Numbered from the stretch's first letter, positions 35,028 to 44,141 are shown. The stretch is DNA of 64,000 nt from DATBLE01 sp050258035 (GCA_050258035.1 JBLMYA010000071.1:1-64000), one strand, 5' to 3'. The notes: a model not told the origin generated them from the letters alone. Numbers and translations: made by a program.

Positions 35028-36271
35028 GACCGCGGATCCTGATCGCGACGCTGTTCTTCCCGCCGACCGGAGGAGGCGGCGTCCAGCGGCCGCTGAAGTT
35101 CGCCGCCCACCTGGCCTCGCTCGGGTACGAGACGCACGTCCTCGCCCCGGACGACCCGAAGTGCCTCGAGCGCGACGAGAGCCTCGCCCCACCGCCTGGC
35201 GTGCACGTCGTCCGGTCGCGGAACATCGGCCCGAGGCTCCGCCTGCTCGGCGCGGAGCTCTACGGGAAGCACGGCCTCGCGCGCCTAGCCGTCCATGCCC
35301 GGTCCCTTCCTCAGCGGATGCTCGTTCCGGATCCGAGCGTGCTCTGGACGCTCACCGCGGTCCCCGCGGCGCTGCGGCTGATCGAGCGTCGCAGCATCGA
35401 CGTCGTGCTCACGACCTCGCCGCCTCCGTCGGTCCATCTCGTCGGCGCCGCACTCAAGCACCTGACCGGCGTGCGCTGGGTAGCCGAGCTCCGCGATTCG
35501 ATCGTCTTCAACCCCCACCGGCGCTTCGACGTCCGCGGGGAGCGGTCGCTCGCTCGCTTCGTCGCCACCTACGCGGATGCGGCGGTGACCGCGTCCGAGG
35601 GAATCGCGGCGGAGCTGCGCGATCTAGACGGGAGGGCGGCCGTGAGCGCGATCCCGAGCGGATGTGACTTCGAGGACTTCGAAGGCCTACCGCACCGGGG
35701 CAGCGGGAGACTCCGGATCACGCACACGGGCAACTTCCTCGGGCGGCGCGATCCCCGGCCGTTCTGCGAGGCGCTAACCGCCTTCGGCGACGACGTCGTC
35801 GCCCGCTTCGTCGGCTCCTTCAGGCTGCGCGACCGCGACTACGCCGAGGGGATGGGCCTCGGCCGGCGCATCGAGCTCGTTCCGTTCGTGTCGCACCGCC
35901 GCGCGCTCGAGCTGCAGCGGGACTCGGAAATCCTCCTCCTGCTCGTGCCCGACGTCGGCGGACGGGGCGGGCACGTGTTGACCGGGAAGGTCTTCGAGTA
36001 CCTCGCGGCACGCCGCCCGATTCTCGCCGCCGTTCCACCGCAGGGAGAAGCCGCAGCCCTCGTCGAGCGGACGGGAGCGGGCACGGTCGTCGCACCCGAC
36101 GACGTCCCCGAGTTGACCACGGCGCTGCGGGCCTACCACGCCCGCTGGCGCGACGGGACGCTCGGCGACGTCGTGCTCAAGCCCGAGCTCGCAGCCGCGC
36201 TCTCGCGGCGCGCGGCGGTCGAGCGGCTGGCCGAGGTACTCGAGGGAGTCGTGAGGACGGCGGCCGCGTGA
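35024..36271 (+). CDS. Glycosyltransferase family 4
   Basis: A 415-residue GT-B enzyme starting at GTG 35024 in a GTGA overlap. The N-terminus RILIATLFFPPTGGGGVQRP is a typical GT4 donor/acceptor loop. The linker has VLTTSPPPSVHLVGAALKH and WVAELRDSI. The donor domain includes ITHTGNFLGRRDPRPFCEAL and GHVLTGKVFEYLAARRPILA, where the Glu sits in the family's conserved E/K-F-EYLA motif. It probably extends the repeat unit after the GT2 enzyme. Confidence 0.8.
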   Translation: MRPRILIATLFFPPTGGGGVQRPLKFAAHLASLGYETHVLAPDDPKCLERDESLAPPPGVHVVRSRNIGPRLRLLGAELYGKHGLARLAVHARSLPQRMLVPDPSVLWTLTAVPAALRLIERRSIDVVLTTSPPPSVHLVGAALKHLTGVRWVAELRDSIVFNPHRRFDVRGERSLARFVATYADAAVTASEGIAAELRDLDGRAAVSAIPSGCDFEDFEGLPHRGSGRLRITHTGNFLGRRDPRPFCEALTAFGDDVVARFVGSFRLRDRDYAEGMGLGRRIELVPFVSHRRALELQRDSEILLLLVPDVGGRGGHVLTGKVFEYLAARRPILAAVPPQGEAAALVERTGAGTVVAPDDVPELTTALRAYHARWRDGTLGDVVLKPELAAALSRRAAVERLAEVLEGVVRTAAA

Positions 36272-37644
36272 GCCGCACCCGCCTCGCCGACGGCCTCTTC
36301 CTGGCCGCGCTCTTCTCCGTCTCCTTCATCGGACTTCGGTGGCGCCTGCCCGGCTTCCAGCCCAAGCTCGCCGACTTCCTGATGTTCGGGTTCGTCATCG
36401 CATTCGTCGTCGACGTTGTCGTCCGACGCATCCGGCCGGTCGCCCCGGTCGTCACCGCGCTCATCCTCGCCGCGGCTCTCGCCACCGCGTACCTCGCGGC
36501 GCTGCCGGCGATCGACGGGCGCGCCGGGCTCACACAGTTCGCCAAGGGGATTGCCTACTTCGGGCTACACGCTGCCTTCCTTGCCGCTGGCGTGCAATGG
36601 CTGTCGCAACGCTCGCCCCGGTTCCTCGGCATCGCTCTCGGCTGCCTGCTCGCGGGGATCGCGGTCAACGGTCTCTACGCCGGGCTTCAGCTCCTCGCCG
36701 CCGCCGCCGGCTGGAACCTGGACGCCGCGGTCCTCTCGCAGCTGACGGACCGGCCGGCGCGCTCGATGACGTACGGCCTGATGTACGGCCCGGACGTGCC
36801 CCGCGCGCGCGGGCTGACACGCGACCCGAACCACCTCGGTGTCATGCTTCTGCTCCCGATACTCGCGCTGCTCGCGCTCGCCCCGCAACTCAGCCGTCGG
36901 CGCGACCGCCGGGCGGCGGCCGCTGGTCTCGCCTGCCTCCTCGTCGTCCTCGCGCTCACCCTGTCACGCAGCGCGGCGCTCGGCCTGCTCGCCGGGCTGG
37001 TGGCCCTCGCCCTCGTTCCCGCAGGCGCTCGCCGGATGATCCCGTTTCGCTCGCTGGCTGCGCCGGCCGCGGCCGCGGCGACCTGCCTCGCCGTCGTCGC
37101 GGCGTTGAACGCCCACACGGTCGAGCAGGTCATGGAGGCACGGCTCGGCCTCCGCGGCTTCGCGGGGCGGCAGCACTTCCACACGTACGAGCTCATTCGG
37201 CCGGCCCTATCGGAACACCCGCTGTTCGGTGTCGGGCTGAACAACTTCGACCTCACGTATGCCGAGCGGGTGCTCGGCATTCGCGAGGCGTCCCACTCGT
37301 TCTACGTGCAGTCACTCATAGAGACGGGCTTCGTCGGGACGGCCCTCTTCGCCGCCTTTCTCGTTTTTGCCGTGCACCAGCTCCGCGTCCTACGTGTATG
37401 CGAGCGTCAGCGCGAGGCCGAGAGCGTCGCATTCGCGCGGGGCCTCGCAGCCATGCTCACGGCGACCGTCGTTGCGAACGCCTTCTACATGACGATGTCC
37501 TTCTCGTACTTCTACGCGCTCCTCGTCTTCGTGGTCGGCGCCGCTACGGTGGCCCACGCCGGGCCGACCCAGGCGACCGTCCGCTCACGGACGGTGGCTC
37601 AGGTGGTAAGGGCGCGGACGAGGGCGGTGACTACCCGTTCCTGA
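36268..37644 (+). CDS. O-antigen ligase/polymerase-like (Wzy/WaaL) membrane protein
   Basis: A 458-residue protein with about eleven transmembrane helices, starting at GTG 36268 in a GTGA overlap. The large extracytoplasmic loop near residues 285-345 contains RGFAGRQHFHTYELIRPALSE followed by HPLFGVGLNNF. This is the Arg- and His-containing loop with the G.G.NNF/Y pattern of the Wzy_C/WaaL superfamily. It should polymerise or ligate lipid-linked sugar units on the outer face of the membrane. The 3' end overlaps the oppositely oriented aminotransferase gene by 46 bases, an unusually tight convergent junction. Confidence 0.8.
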   Translation: MSRTRLADGLFLAALFSVSFIGLRWRLPGFQPKLADFLMFGFVIAFVVDVVVRRIRPVAPVVTALILAAALATAYLAALPAIDGRAGLTQFAKGIAYFGLHAAFLAAGVQWLSQRSPRFLGIALGCLLAGIAVNGLYAGLQLLAAAAGWNLDAAVLSQLTDRPARSMTYGLMYGPDVPRARGLTRDPNHLGVMLLLPILALLALAPQLSRRRDRRAAAAGLACLLVVLALTLSRSAALGLLAGLVALALVPAGARRMIPFRSLAAPAAAAATCLAVVAALNAHTVEQVMEARLGLRGFAGRQHFHTYELIRPALSEHPLFGVGLNNFDLTYAERVLGIREASHSFYVQSLIETGFVGTALFAAFLVFAVHQLRVLRVCERQREAESVAFARGLAAMLTATVVANAFYMTMSFSYFYALLVFVVGAATVAHAGPTQATVRSRTVAQVVRARTRAVTTRS

Positions 37645-38750
37645 TCCTCGGCCGCGAGCCCCGTGTGGAACGGCAGGGCAAGCCCGCGGGATCCTGCCGC
37701 CTCCGCGACCGGGAACGTCCCGGGGACGAAGCCGAAGCGGGTCCGATAGGCGGGCTGGAGGTGGATCGCCGGGATGTAGGGCTTGGAGGCGACGCCCTCA
37801 GCGGCGAGCGAGGCGATCACGGCCTCCCGCTCGGTGGGCGGCTGCACGAAGACGACGTATACGAACCACGAGCGGTGGTGGACGTCGTCGTCCGGGCAGA
37901 GCAGCCGTACGCCCTCGACGTCAGCGAGCAGCGCGTCGTACCGCGCCGCTACCTCGGCGCGGAGCGCGAGTATCCGGTCGAGCTTGTCGAGTTGCGCGAC
38001 CCCGAGCGCGGCGGAGAGCTCGTCCAACCGATAGTTGAAGCCGACGTGCTCGTGCACGAAGGTGTCGCCGTGGTCGGTGCGCCCCTGATTCGCCAGCGCC
38101 TTCACGAAAGCCCATTCCTCCTCGCTCCCGAGCGCGACGGCGCCTCCCTCGCCGGTCGTCATCTGTTTGTTCGGGTAGAAGGCGAACACCGCGGGATGGC
38201 CGAAGGACCCGACCGGGCGTCCCCGGTACGTCGAGCCGAGCGCCTCACAGGCGTCCTCGACGATCGCGAGGTCGTGGCGCCCGGCGATCGCGATCAGCTC
38301 GTCGTATTCGAGCGGATAGCCGAAGAGGTCGACAAGACACAGTGCCTTCGTCCGCGGCGTGATCGCTGCCTCGACCGCTGCCAGGTTGATGTTGAGGGTC
38401 TGCTCGTCGACATCGACGAACACCGGCATACCGCCCTCGTACAGGATCGCGTTCGCGGAAGCGATGAACGAGAGCGGTGTCGTCACGACTTCGTCCCCAG
38501 ACTCGATCCCTGCCAGCTTCACGCAGAGGTGCAGGCCGGCGGTCCCGCTCGACACCGCGGCGACGCAGCGGGCCCCGACCCGCTCCGCGAGCCCGCGCTC
38601 GAATCGCTCTGTCATTGGGCCCAGGGCGAGACGGCCCGAGCGTATGACTTCCAGCACCGCGCGCTCCTCCGCCTGGTCGACGTAAGGCGCCGACAGCCCG
38701 ATCGGGGCCGCAGTCGCCAGCGGGTCGACGGTGCGCACGTTCACGTTCAC
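37599..38750 (-). CDS. DegT/DnrJ/EryC1-type sugar aminotransferase
   Basis: A 383-residue PLP enzyme. The Schiff-base Lys is in VFAFYPNKQMTTGEGGAV, and the cofactor Asp and phosphate motifs are in IVEDACEALGSTY and VSSGTAGLHL. Such enzymes aminate a 4-keto- or 3-keto-nucleotide sugar. The divergent neighbour is a 4,6-dehydratase-like enzyme that would supply the keto sugar. GTG 38750 is chosen because AGAGGG lies nine bases upstream; ATG 38777 or GTG 38780 would add about ten residues. The product is likely an amino-dideoxy sugar for the surface polysaccharide. Confidence 0.8.
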   Translation of the reverse strand: MNVNVRTVDPLATAAPIGLSAPYVDQAEERAVLEVIRSGRLALGPMTERFERGLAERVGARCVAAVSSGTAGLHLCVKLAGIESGDEVVTTPLSFIASANAILYEGGMPVFVDVDEQTLNINLAAVEAAITPRTKALCLVDLFGYPLEYDELIAIAGRHDLAIVEDACEALGSTYRGRPVGSFGHPAVFAFYPNKQMTTGEGGAVALGSEEEWAFVKALANQGRTDHGDTFVHEHVGFNYRLDELSAALGVAQLDKLDRILALRAEVAARYDALLADVEGVRLLCPDDDVHHRSWFVYVVFVQPPTEREAVIASLAAEGVASKPYIPAIHLQPAYRTRFGFVPGTFPVAEAAGSRGLALPFHTGLAAEDQERVVTALVRALTT

Positions 38751-38908
38751 CTGCGCGCACCCTCTGCGATCGCACATCACCGGGCATCCGCGCCTATCCC
38801 CACGCCGATGTCAGCGACTTCACTGATGTCATACGGCACGCGTGACGACTAGAAGTCACGGGGACGCTGGTTCCGCGCGTTCGCTCGGCCTCAGAGGAGG
38901 ACGGTTGA

Positions 38909-39991
38909 GTGCATTCGGACGATGTCCCTGCGGATCTCCTGCTCGGCCGGCCTGTAGTCGAGGTCGCCGACAGTGACACCGCGGGCTACCTCGAGGGCTC
39001 GAGCGTCGTCGTCACCGGCGCAGCGGGATCGATCGGGAGCGAGCTGAGCGTCCGATTGGCACGTCTGGGCGCGCGCGAGCTTGTGCTCGTCGACCAGGCA
39101 GAGGCTGCGCTCGTCGAACTTGCGCGCAGGCTCGAACAGGATCACGCCTTTACGGCGGTCCCGGTGCTCGCCGACGTGCGCAGCTCGGTCCGCGTGAGAG
39201 AGATCTTCCAGCGGCATCGCCCGGACGTGGTCTTCCACGCCGCCGCCTACAAGCAGGTGCCACTGCTCGAGAGGAACCCGGTCGAGGCGGTCACCGCGAA
39301 CGTGTTCGCAACCCGGTCGGTCGTGGACGCGGCGGGGAGCGCAGGCGCCAGGCGGCTCATCCTGTTCTCGACGGATAAGGCGGTCCGCCCGACCGGCGTG
39401 CTCGGGCGGACGAAGGCGCTCGCCGAGTGGGTGGTCGCTGCCGCCGCGCGCGGCTGCCCCGGGCGGCGCTACGGCGCGATCCGCCTCGGGAACGTCATCG
39501 ACTCGGCCGGGACGATCCTGCCGGTCTTTCGCCGCCAGATCGAGGCTGGGAGGCCGGTGACGGTGACGCATCCCGGTGCGGCCCGCTACTTGATGACGGC
39601 CGGCGAGGCAGCTGGCCTCGCGCTGGCCGCCGGCGGCCTCGCGGACGGGCACAGCATCTTCTGGCTCGACGTCCGCCCGGCCGTCCGCGTCGTCGACCTC
39701 GTCCTGCGGCTGGCGGAAGCCCTCGGGCGCGAGGTCGCGATCGATCTGATCGGGCTTCGCCCGGGCGAGCGGCTGCACGAACACTTCTTCTGGGAACCCG
39801 GAGACGTGGAGCCGACGCCTTGCGAGATGATCTGCCGCTCGGCTCTGCCCGAAGTCGACCCCGGCTGGCTCAACGAAAGGTTGGCCGCGCTCGCCGCGCA
39901 GGTCGACCGAGCGTCGGCGGCAGAAGTGCGCGCGACGCTCGACGAGATGATCGCCGCCGCCCGGACCCGCGAGGAGGCGCTCGCAGGGTGA
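38909..39991 (+). CDS. CapD/FlaA1-type NDP-sugar 4,6-dehydratase, soluble short form
   Basis: A 360-residue SDR lacking the membrane domain of full-length CapD/PglF proteins. It carries the NAD motif VVVTGAAGSIGSELSVRL, then HAAAYKQVPLLERNPVEAV and LFSTDKAVRPTGVLGRTKAL. The Lys of the catalytic site is kept (RTK). The preceding position, normally Met (VMG) in FlaA1-type dehydratases, is Leu here (VLG). The C-terminal substrate domain has IGLRPGERLHEHFF. Predicted reaction: UDP-GlcNAc-type sugar to the 4-keto-6-deoxy form, feeding the divergent aminotransferase. GTG 38909 has GAGGAGG upstream. Confidence 0.75.
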   Translation: MHSDDVPADLLLGRPVVEVADSDTAGYLEGSSVVVTGAAGSIGSELSVRLARLGARELVLVDQAEAALVELARRLEQDHAFTAVPVLADVRSSVRVREIFQRHRPDVVFHAAAYKQVPLLERNPVEAVTANVFATRSVVDAAGSAGARRLILFSTDKAVRPTGVLGRTKALAEWVVAAAARGCPGRRYGAIRLGNVIDSAGTILPVFRRQIEAGRPVTVTHPGAARYLMTAGEAAGLALAAGGLADGHSIFWLDVRPAVRVVDLVLRLAEALGREVAIDLIGLRPGERLHEHFFWEPGDVEPTPCEMICRSALPEVDPGWLNERLAALAAQVDRASAAEVRATLDEMIAAARTREEALAG

Positions 39992-40896
39992 CCGTCGCGA
40001 CCCGGCATGCCCCACCGACTGCGATCGCGGTGCGCGTGAGCGCTCCCGCGTCCTTCGTGCTCAGCTTCGACTTCGAAGACTGGCACCAGCTCGTCTACCG
40101 TCGGCTCGGTCGCGCGAACTGGCGTTCCGGGAACAACGCGTTCCCGCGGCACGTCCACGACGTCCTCGCCCTCCTGGACGAGCTCGGCGTGCGCGCGACC
40201 TTCTTCGCCGTCGGAGCGGCGGCCGAGCGCCACCCGTCCGCGCTCAGGGACGTGGTCTCGGCGGGCCACGAGGTCGGCTGCCACGGCTACGAGCACCTGC
40301 GCGCCTTCACGCAGACGAAAGGGGCGTTCAGGGACGACACCCTCCGCTGCCTCGACGTCGTCGACCGCGTGTGCGGCGTGACGCCTGCCGGGTTCAGAGC
40401 GCCGTGGTTCTCGGTCACGGCCGAGTGCCGCTGGGTGTACGAGGTCCTGGAGGAGCTCGGCCTCCACTACTCCTCGAGCGTGTACGACTCGCCCCTCCTC
40501 CGGCAGCGGCTGCGGCCGATCCCGGCGCACCCCTTCCGCGCCGGCGGGCTCTGGGAGTTCCCGATCGCGGTCTGGAAGGGGCACGGCGTCCGAGTCCCGA
40601 TCGGCGGGGGCTCGTACTGGCGCGCCCTGCCGAGCGCCGCTCTCTGGCAGGGGCTCGAGCGCGTTCGGCGGCAGTCGCTCTTCCCCGTCCTCTACTTCCA
40701 CCCGTACGAGTTCGCCGTGGAGGACCTGCAGGTCGTGCCGCCGCCGGGCGCGACGCTCCGGGAGCGGGGCCGGGAGGCTTCGCGGCGCCGGTACAAGAAC
40801 GCGCGCCGCCGGTTGATCCCCGGCCGCATCCGCGAAGCCGCCACCCGGTTCCATCTCATCAGCTTCCGCGAGGCCCTCGGCGGGCTCGAGGAATGA
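39988..40896 (+). CDS. Polysaccharide deacetylase (NodB fold, DUF3473-type)
   Basis: A 302-residue carbohydrate esterase starting at GTG 39988 (GTGA overlap). Motif 1 is LSFDFEDWHQL, motif 2 is GHEVGCHGYEHL with the two zinc His, and GFRAPWFSV is motif 3. The C-terminal YFHPYEF and FHLISF segments are typical of the deacetylases found in exopolysaccharide (XrtA/PEP-CTERM-like) loci. No signal peptide is visible, so it may act on lipid-linked intermediates in the cytoplasm. It should remove N- or O-acetyl groups from the growing glycan. Confidence 0.8.
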   Translation: MTVATRHAPPTAIAVRVSAPASFVLSFDFEDWHQLVYRRLGRANWRSGNNAFPRHVHDVLALLDELGVRATFFAVGAAAERHPSALRDVVSAGHEVGCHGYEHLRAFTQTKGAFRDDTLRCLDVVDRVCGVTPAGFRAPWFSVTAECRWVYEVLEELGLHYSSSVYDSPLLRQRLRPIPAHPFRAGGLWEFPIAVWKGHGVRVPIGGGSYWRALPSAALWQGLERVRRQSLFPVLYFHPYEFAVEDLQVVPPPGATLRERGREASRRRYKNARRRLIPGRIREAATRFHLISFREALGGLEE

Positions 40897-41564
40897 CATC
40901 CGCGCAGACGTACTTCGACCGGCACGCGCGGGCGTTCGACCGCGTGTACGAGGGCGGCGTCGTCAACCGGCTACTCCGGCCTGGCCCTGGGCACGGGCGT
41001 GACCTCGCCGCCTCCGTCGTTGCCAGGCACCCCGACGCCCGCATCCTCGACGTGGGGTGCGGCCCGGGCCGAGTCGCCGAAGCGGTCCTCCTGGTCGGCG
41101 CGTCGGGCTACGTCGGGATCGACATCTCGCCGCGGATGCTCGACCTCGCCCGCCGGCGGCTTTCCCACTTCGACGCGATCGAGTTGCTCGAGGGCGACTT
41201 CCTCGCCGCCGACGTGCCCGGGCGGTTCGACGTCGTGCTGGCGCTCGGACTCTTCGACTACGTGACCGAACCGGCGCGCGCCGCGGCCTGGCTGCACGCA
41301 CGCTGCTCCTCGACGCTCGTCGCGTCCTTCACGCGCCGAGACCCGCTGAAGGCGCCGATCCGCCGGCTCCGCTACCGGATCGGCGGCGTTCCCGTCGTCG
41401 ACTACACCGAGGCTGGTGTTCAGGCGCTGCTCCGCGGTGCCGGTTTCCGGCGCATCGAGGTCCCGTTCCAGGGGCGCCGCGGCTTCCACGCTGTCGCCGC
41501 CGCGTCGGCCGTCACTCCCCTCACCGATGAAGATCGCGCTCGTCCAGCCACCGTCGCGTACTGA
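40893..41564 (+). CDS. SAM-dependent methyltransferase (class I)
   Basis: A 223-residue Rossmann methyltransferase with ATGA start overlap at 40893. Motif I is ILDVGCGPGRVAEAVL, the acidic residue of motif II is in YVGIDISPRMLDLARRR, and the post-motif FDVVLALGLFDYV is present. The C-terminus has a KAPIRRLRYRIGG segment common in sugar- or lipid-linked methylases. It probably O- or N-methylates a sugar of the polysaccharide. The 3' end overlaps the radical SAM gene by 38 bases, so the last 13 residues may be shorter in reality. Confidence 0.75.
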   Translation: MTSAQTYFDRHARAFDRVYEGGVVNRLLRPGPGHGRDLAASVVARHPDARILDVGCGPGRVAEAVLLVGASGYVGIDISPRMLDLARRRLSHFDAIELLEGDFLAADVPGRFDVVLALGLFDYVTEPARAAAWLHARCSSTLVASFTRRDPLKAPIRRLRYRIGGVPVVDYTEAGVQALLRGAGFRRIEVPFQGRRGFHAVAAASAVTPLTDEDRARPATVAY

Positions 41565-42954
41565 GTTCGAACGGCACTGGGCTCAGGTGCCGGGGCTCGG
41601 GATCGCCTACGTGGCCGCTTCGCTGCGTGCGGCCGGCCACGCGGTTCGGGTGATCGATGGAAAGCTCGAGCGGCTGACCGTGGAAGACGTCGCCGCGCGC
41701 GTGCGCGACGACCGGCCGGACCTCGTCGGGCTGACCTCCATGACGGTCGAGTTCCCGCGGGCGGCCGACATCGCCCGGCGGATCAAGCGCGAGCGACAGA
41801 AGCTGCCGATCGTCGTCGGCGGCGCACACGTCAACGCCGTCGGGCAGGGCGCGCTCGACGAGTGCGCGGCGTTCGACTTCGCCTGCGTCGGCGAGGGAGA
41901 GCGCCTCGCGTGCGAGCTCGCCGAGACGATCGCCTGCGGCGGCGACAGCTCGCGCATCCCGGGCCTCGTGTCACGGCGGGGGCGCGAGCTCGTCGCCGGC
42001 CCACCCCGTCCGTTCCTCGAGGACTACGACGCGCTCCCCTTCCCGGCGTGGGACCTGTTCCCCAGGGTTCTGGCGATCCCACTGCTGACGCATCGCGGCT
42101 GTCCATTCAGGTGCGTCTTCTGCTCGCACAACTCCGGCGTGACGCCGCGATACCGCTCGCCGGCGAATGTCCTTGCCGAGATCGAGCAGGACCTGGAGCG
42201 CTACCGGCCGAAGCGAATCCGGATCGAGGACGAGACCTTCGGTCTCCATATGGGGCGGACGAAGGAAATCCTCGAGGGGATCGTCGCCCGCGGCTTCCAG
42301 CAGCGCGTGCACTTCCACGCGCAGACGCGTGTTGACCGGGTCGACGAGGAGTTCATCCGCCTGCTGAGGGCCGCGAATTTCGACATGCTCGAGGTCGGCG
42401 TCGAGTCCGGCAACGAAGAGATTCTCCGATCGATCCGGAAGGGGATCACCCTCGAGCAGGTCGAAAACGCGGTCGCGCTCGCAAAGACGGCCGGCCTCCG
42501 CGTCTGGTGCAAGTTCATCCTCGGGCACCCGAACGAGACGCCGGCGACGATCCGCGACACGATCGACTACATCGCGAAACTGAACCCGGACCGGCTCTCG
42601 GTCTCGATCATGACCCCGTTCCCGGGCACGCCGATCCAGGAGATGGCGTTGCGCGGCGAGGGCGGGTACCGGTTCCTCGCCGGAGGCTGGGAGGACTACG
42701 ACAAGTACTCGAGCGGCGTCCTGGAGCTCGAGACGGTCAGCCTCGCCCGACTGAAGCGATCCCAGATCGCCTGCTACGTCGAGCTGTACCTGCGCAACCG
42801 CCGCTTCCTCGATCTTGCACGCCTCCTGGTGAGGCACCGCGCCGTCGGTTGGGGGCTCATCCGCTCGGCGATCGGTCGCACCGCCGCGGAGTCGCTCAGC
42901 GCGTCCCCGCGGCCTTCTCCCAAACGGGCGATACCCCGGCCCGGAGGTAGTTGA
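41527..42954 (+). CDS. B12-binding-domain radical SAM enzyme
   Basis: A 475-residue protein. Residues 1-140 form a B12-binding-type Rossmann domain (MKIALVQPPS, then LRAAGHAVRVIDG and GLTSMTVEFPRA). The radical SAM motif is HRGCPFRCVFCSHN (C-x3-C-x2-C) near 195, followed by a TIM-barrel with EVGVESGNEEILRSIRKGI. The C-terminus is a basic tail. Such enzymes in glycan or lipid loci perform C-methylation, epimerisation or other radical chemistry on unactivated carbons; the target is unknown. ATG 41527 is the likely start at the first strand. The 3' end overlaps the opposing GT2 gene by 59 bases. Confidence 0.8.
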   Translation: MKIALVQPPSRTEFERHWAQVPGLGIAYVAASLRAAGHAVRVIDGKLERLTVEDVAARVRDDRPDLVGLTSMTVEFPRAADIARRIKRERQKLPIVVGGAHVNAVGQGALDECAAFDFACVGEGERLACELAETIACGGDSSRIPGLVSRRGRELVAGPPRPFLEDYDALPFPAWDLFPRVLAIPLLTHRGCPFRCVFCSHNSGVTPRYRSPANVLAEIEQDLERYRPKRIRIEDETFGLHMGRTKEILEGIVARGFQQRVHFHAQTRVDRVDEEFIRLLRAANFDMLEVGVESGNEEILRSIRKGITLEQVENAVALAKTAGLRVWCKFILGHPNETPATIRDTIDYIAKLNPDRLSVSIMTPFPGTPIQEMALRGEGGYRFLAGGWEDYDKYSSGVLELETVSLARLKRSQIACYVELYLRNRRFLDLARLLVRHRAVGWGLIRSAIGRTAAESLSASPRPSPKRAIPRPGGS

Positions 42955-43999
42955 CGAGGGCGGGCACAGTCGCCCACGTCACGAGCACGTAGTACCGGGG
43001 GATGCCGGGCCGCGCGAGCGCGGCGGCGAGCACAGCGAGCTGCGCTTCGAGCGCGCGCCGGTAGATGGGCCGGCCGCGGGCGAGGGCGACCGACGACCCG
43101 AGCAGCGCGAGGTGGAGCATTCCGCTTGAGTAGCGCAGGTGCCGATGGGAGACGAGCTGGAGTCCGTAGAGCCAGCCGGACCCGCGCAGCATGCGGCCGC
43201 GATGCAGGATCAACCAACAGTGTTCGAACATCCGGATCTTCCTCCGGTACTCGACGTCGATGTCGGGCGCCGGCTTCTCCCAGGCGACCGCGGCAGGCTC
43301 GACGATCGCGCGGCGGCCTCGCTGCACCAGGAGGTATGGCAACGCCAGGTCGTGACCGAAGCGCGGGTCGAGCTCGACGTAGTCCCGGCGCCGGACGGCG
43401 TAGATCGGCCCGAGGCCCGCCGTGATCGAACCGAAGCGTGACTCGTTCAGCCGCAGCCACGACTCGTACAGTCCGTACGTCCCCTCGCGGTTCGTTCCGG
43501 CCGCGGGTGCGTAAAAGTGCGCGCCGCACACGTAGGCGACGTCGGGGTCGGCAAAGCAGCGAACGAGCTCAGCGAGCGCGTCTGCTCTCCAGAGAGCGTT
43601 CGCGTCGGAGAAAGCGAGGATCTCGCCGCTCGTCTCCCGAACAGCGGCGTCCTGGGCGGACACCTTGCCGCGCCGCGACAGGGTGAGGAGGCGGATGCGT
43701 GGCTCCTCCGCCGCTACGGCAGCGACGATCTGGTCCGTCCGGTCAGACGAGCCGTCGGAGACCACCACGATCTCGACCTTCGCGGGCGGGTAGTCGAGCG
43801 CGAGGAGGTTCGCGAGCCGCTCCGCGATCACCGCCTCCTCGTCGTGCGCCGCGACGATCAGGCTGACCGTGGGCTCGACTTCGCCCCTGCGCACGGGCCG
43901 CGGCCGAACCTTCGCCAAGCCGGCCGCGGCAAGCGGGTAGCCGGCGTGCGTCCAACCCAGTGCGCCCAGCGAACCCCAGAAGATGAATCTACCGACCAC
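42896..43999 (-). CDS. Membrane-associated glycosyltransferase family 2
   Basis: A 367-residue GT2 enzyme. It has an N-terminal membrane helix (IFWGSLGALGWTHAGYPLAA), then VSLIVAAHDEEAVIAERL, VVVSDGSSDRTDQIVAA and the DxD-like AFSDANALW. Near 250 is the product-binding region KIRMFEHCW, where Q-x-x-RW-type enzymes have their motif. Two or three C-terminal hydrophobic segments follow. This is the layout of processive or dolichol-type synthases that keep the chain at the membrane. Start GTG 43999 lies inside the end of a small upstream frame. It is the only glycosyltransferase of the locus on the minus strand. Confidence 0.75.
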   Translation of the reverse strand: MVGRFIFWGSLGALGWTHAGYPLAAAGLAKVRPRPVRRGEVEPTVSLIVAAHDEEAVIAERLANLLALDYPPAKVEIVVVSDGSSDRTDQIVAAVAAEEPRIRLLTLSRRGKVSAQDAAVRETSGEILAFSDANALWRADALAELVRCFADPDVAYVCGAHFYAPAAGTNREGTYGLYESWLRLNESRFGSITAGLGPIYAVRRRDYVELDPRFGHDLALPYLLVQRGRRAIVEPAAVAWEKPAPDIDVEYRRKIRMFEHCWLILHRGRMLRGSGWLYGLQLVSHRHLRYSSGMLHLALLGSSVALARGRPIYRRALEAQLAVLAAALARPGIPRYYVLVTWATVPALVNYLRAGVSPVWEKAAGTR

Positions 44000-44141
44000 G
44001 TTCTAGCGGGAAGCCTTGCCTGAGCAGGTCGCACATGAGTCCGAACTCGTCCGGCTTGAAGTCGCTCTCGTCACTCGCGTAGACCTCGAGGACGACGTAG
44101 TCGTTGTCGTCGCTTCGCACGGCCGCACCTGGCGGGATCAT
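43989..44141 (-). CDS. Small acidic protein or gene remnant upstream of GT2
   Basis: A 50-codon frame from ATG 44141 to TAG 43989, whose last 11 bases overlap the GT2 start. The product is acidic (MIPPGAAVRSDDNDYVVLEV, YASDESDFKPDEF) and ends LMCDLLRQGFPLERGR. It reads like real protein rather than random GC-rich sequence. The overlap with the next gene suggests translational coupling. It could also be the C-terminal end of a decayed larger gene. I do not recognise a family. Confidence 0.35.
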   Translation of the reverse strand: MIPPGAAVRSDDNDYVVLEVYASDESDFKPDEFGLMCDLLRQGFPLERGR

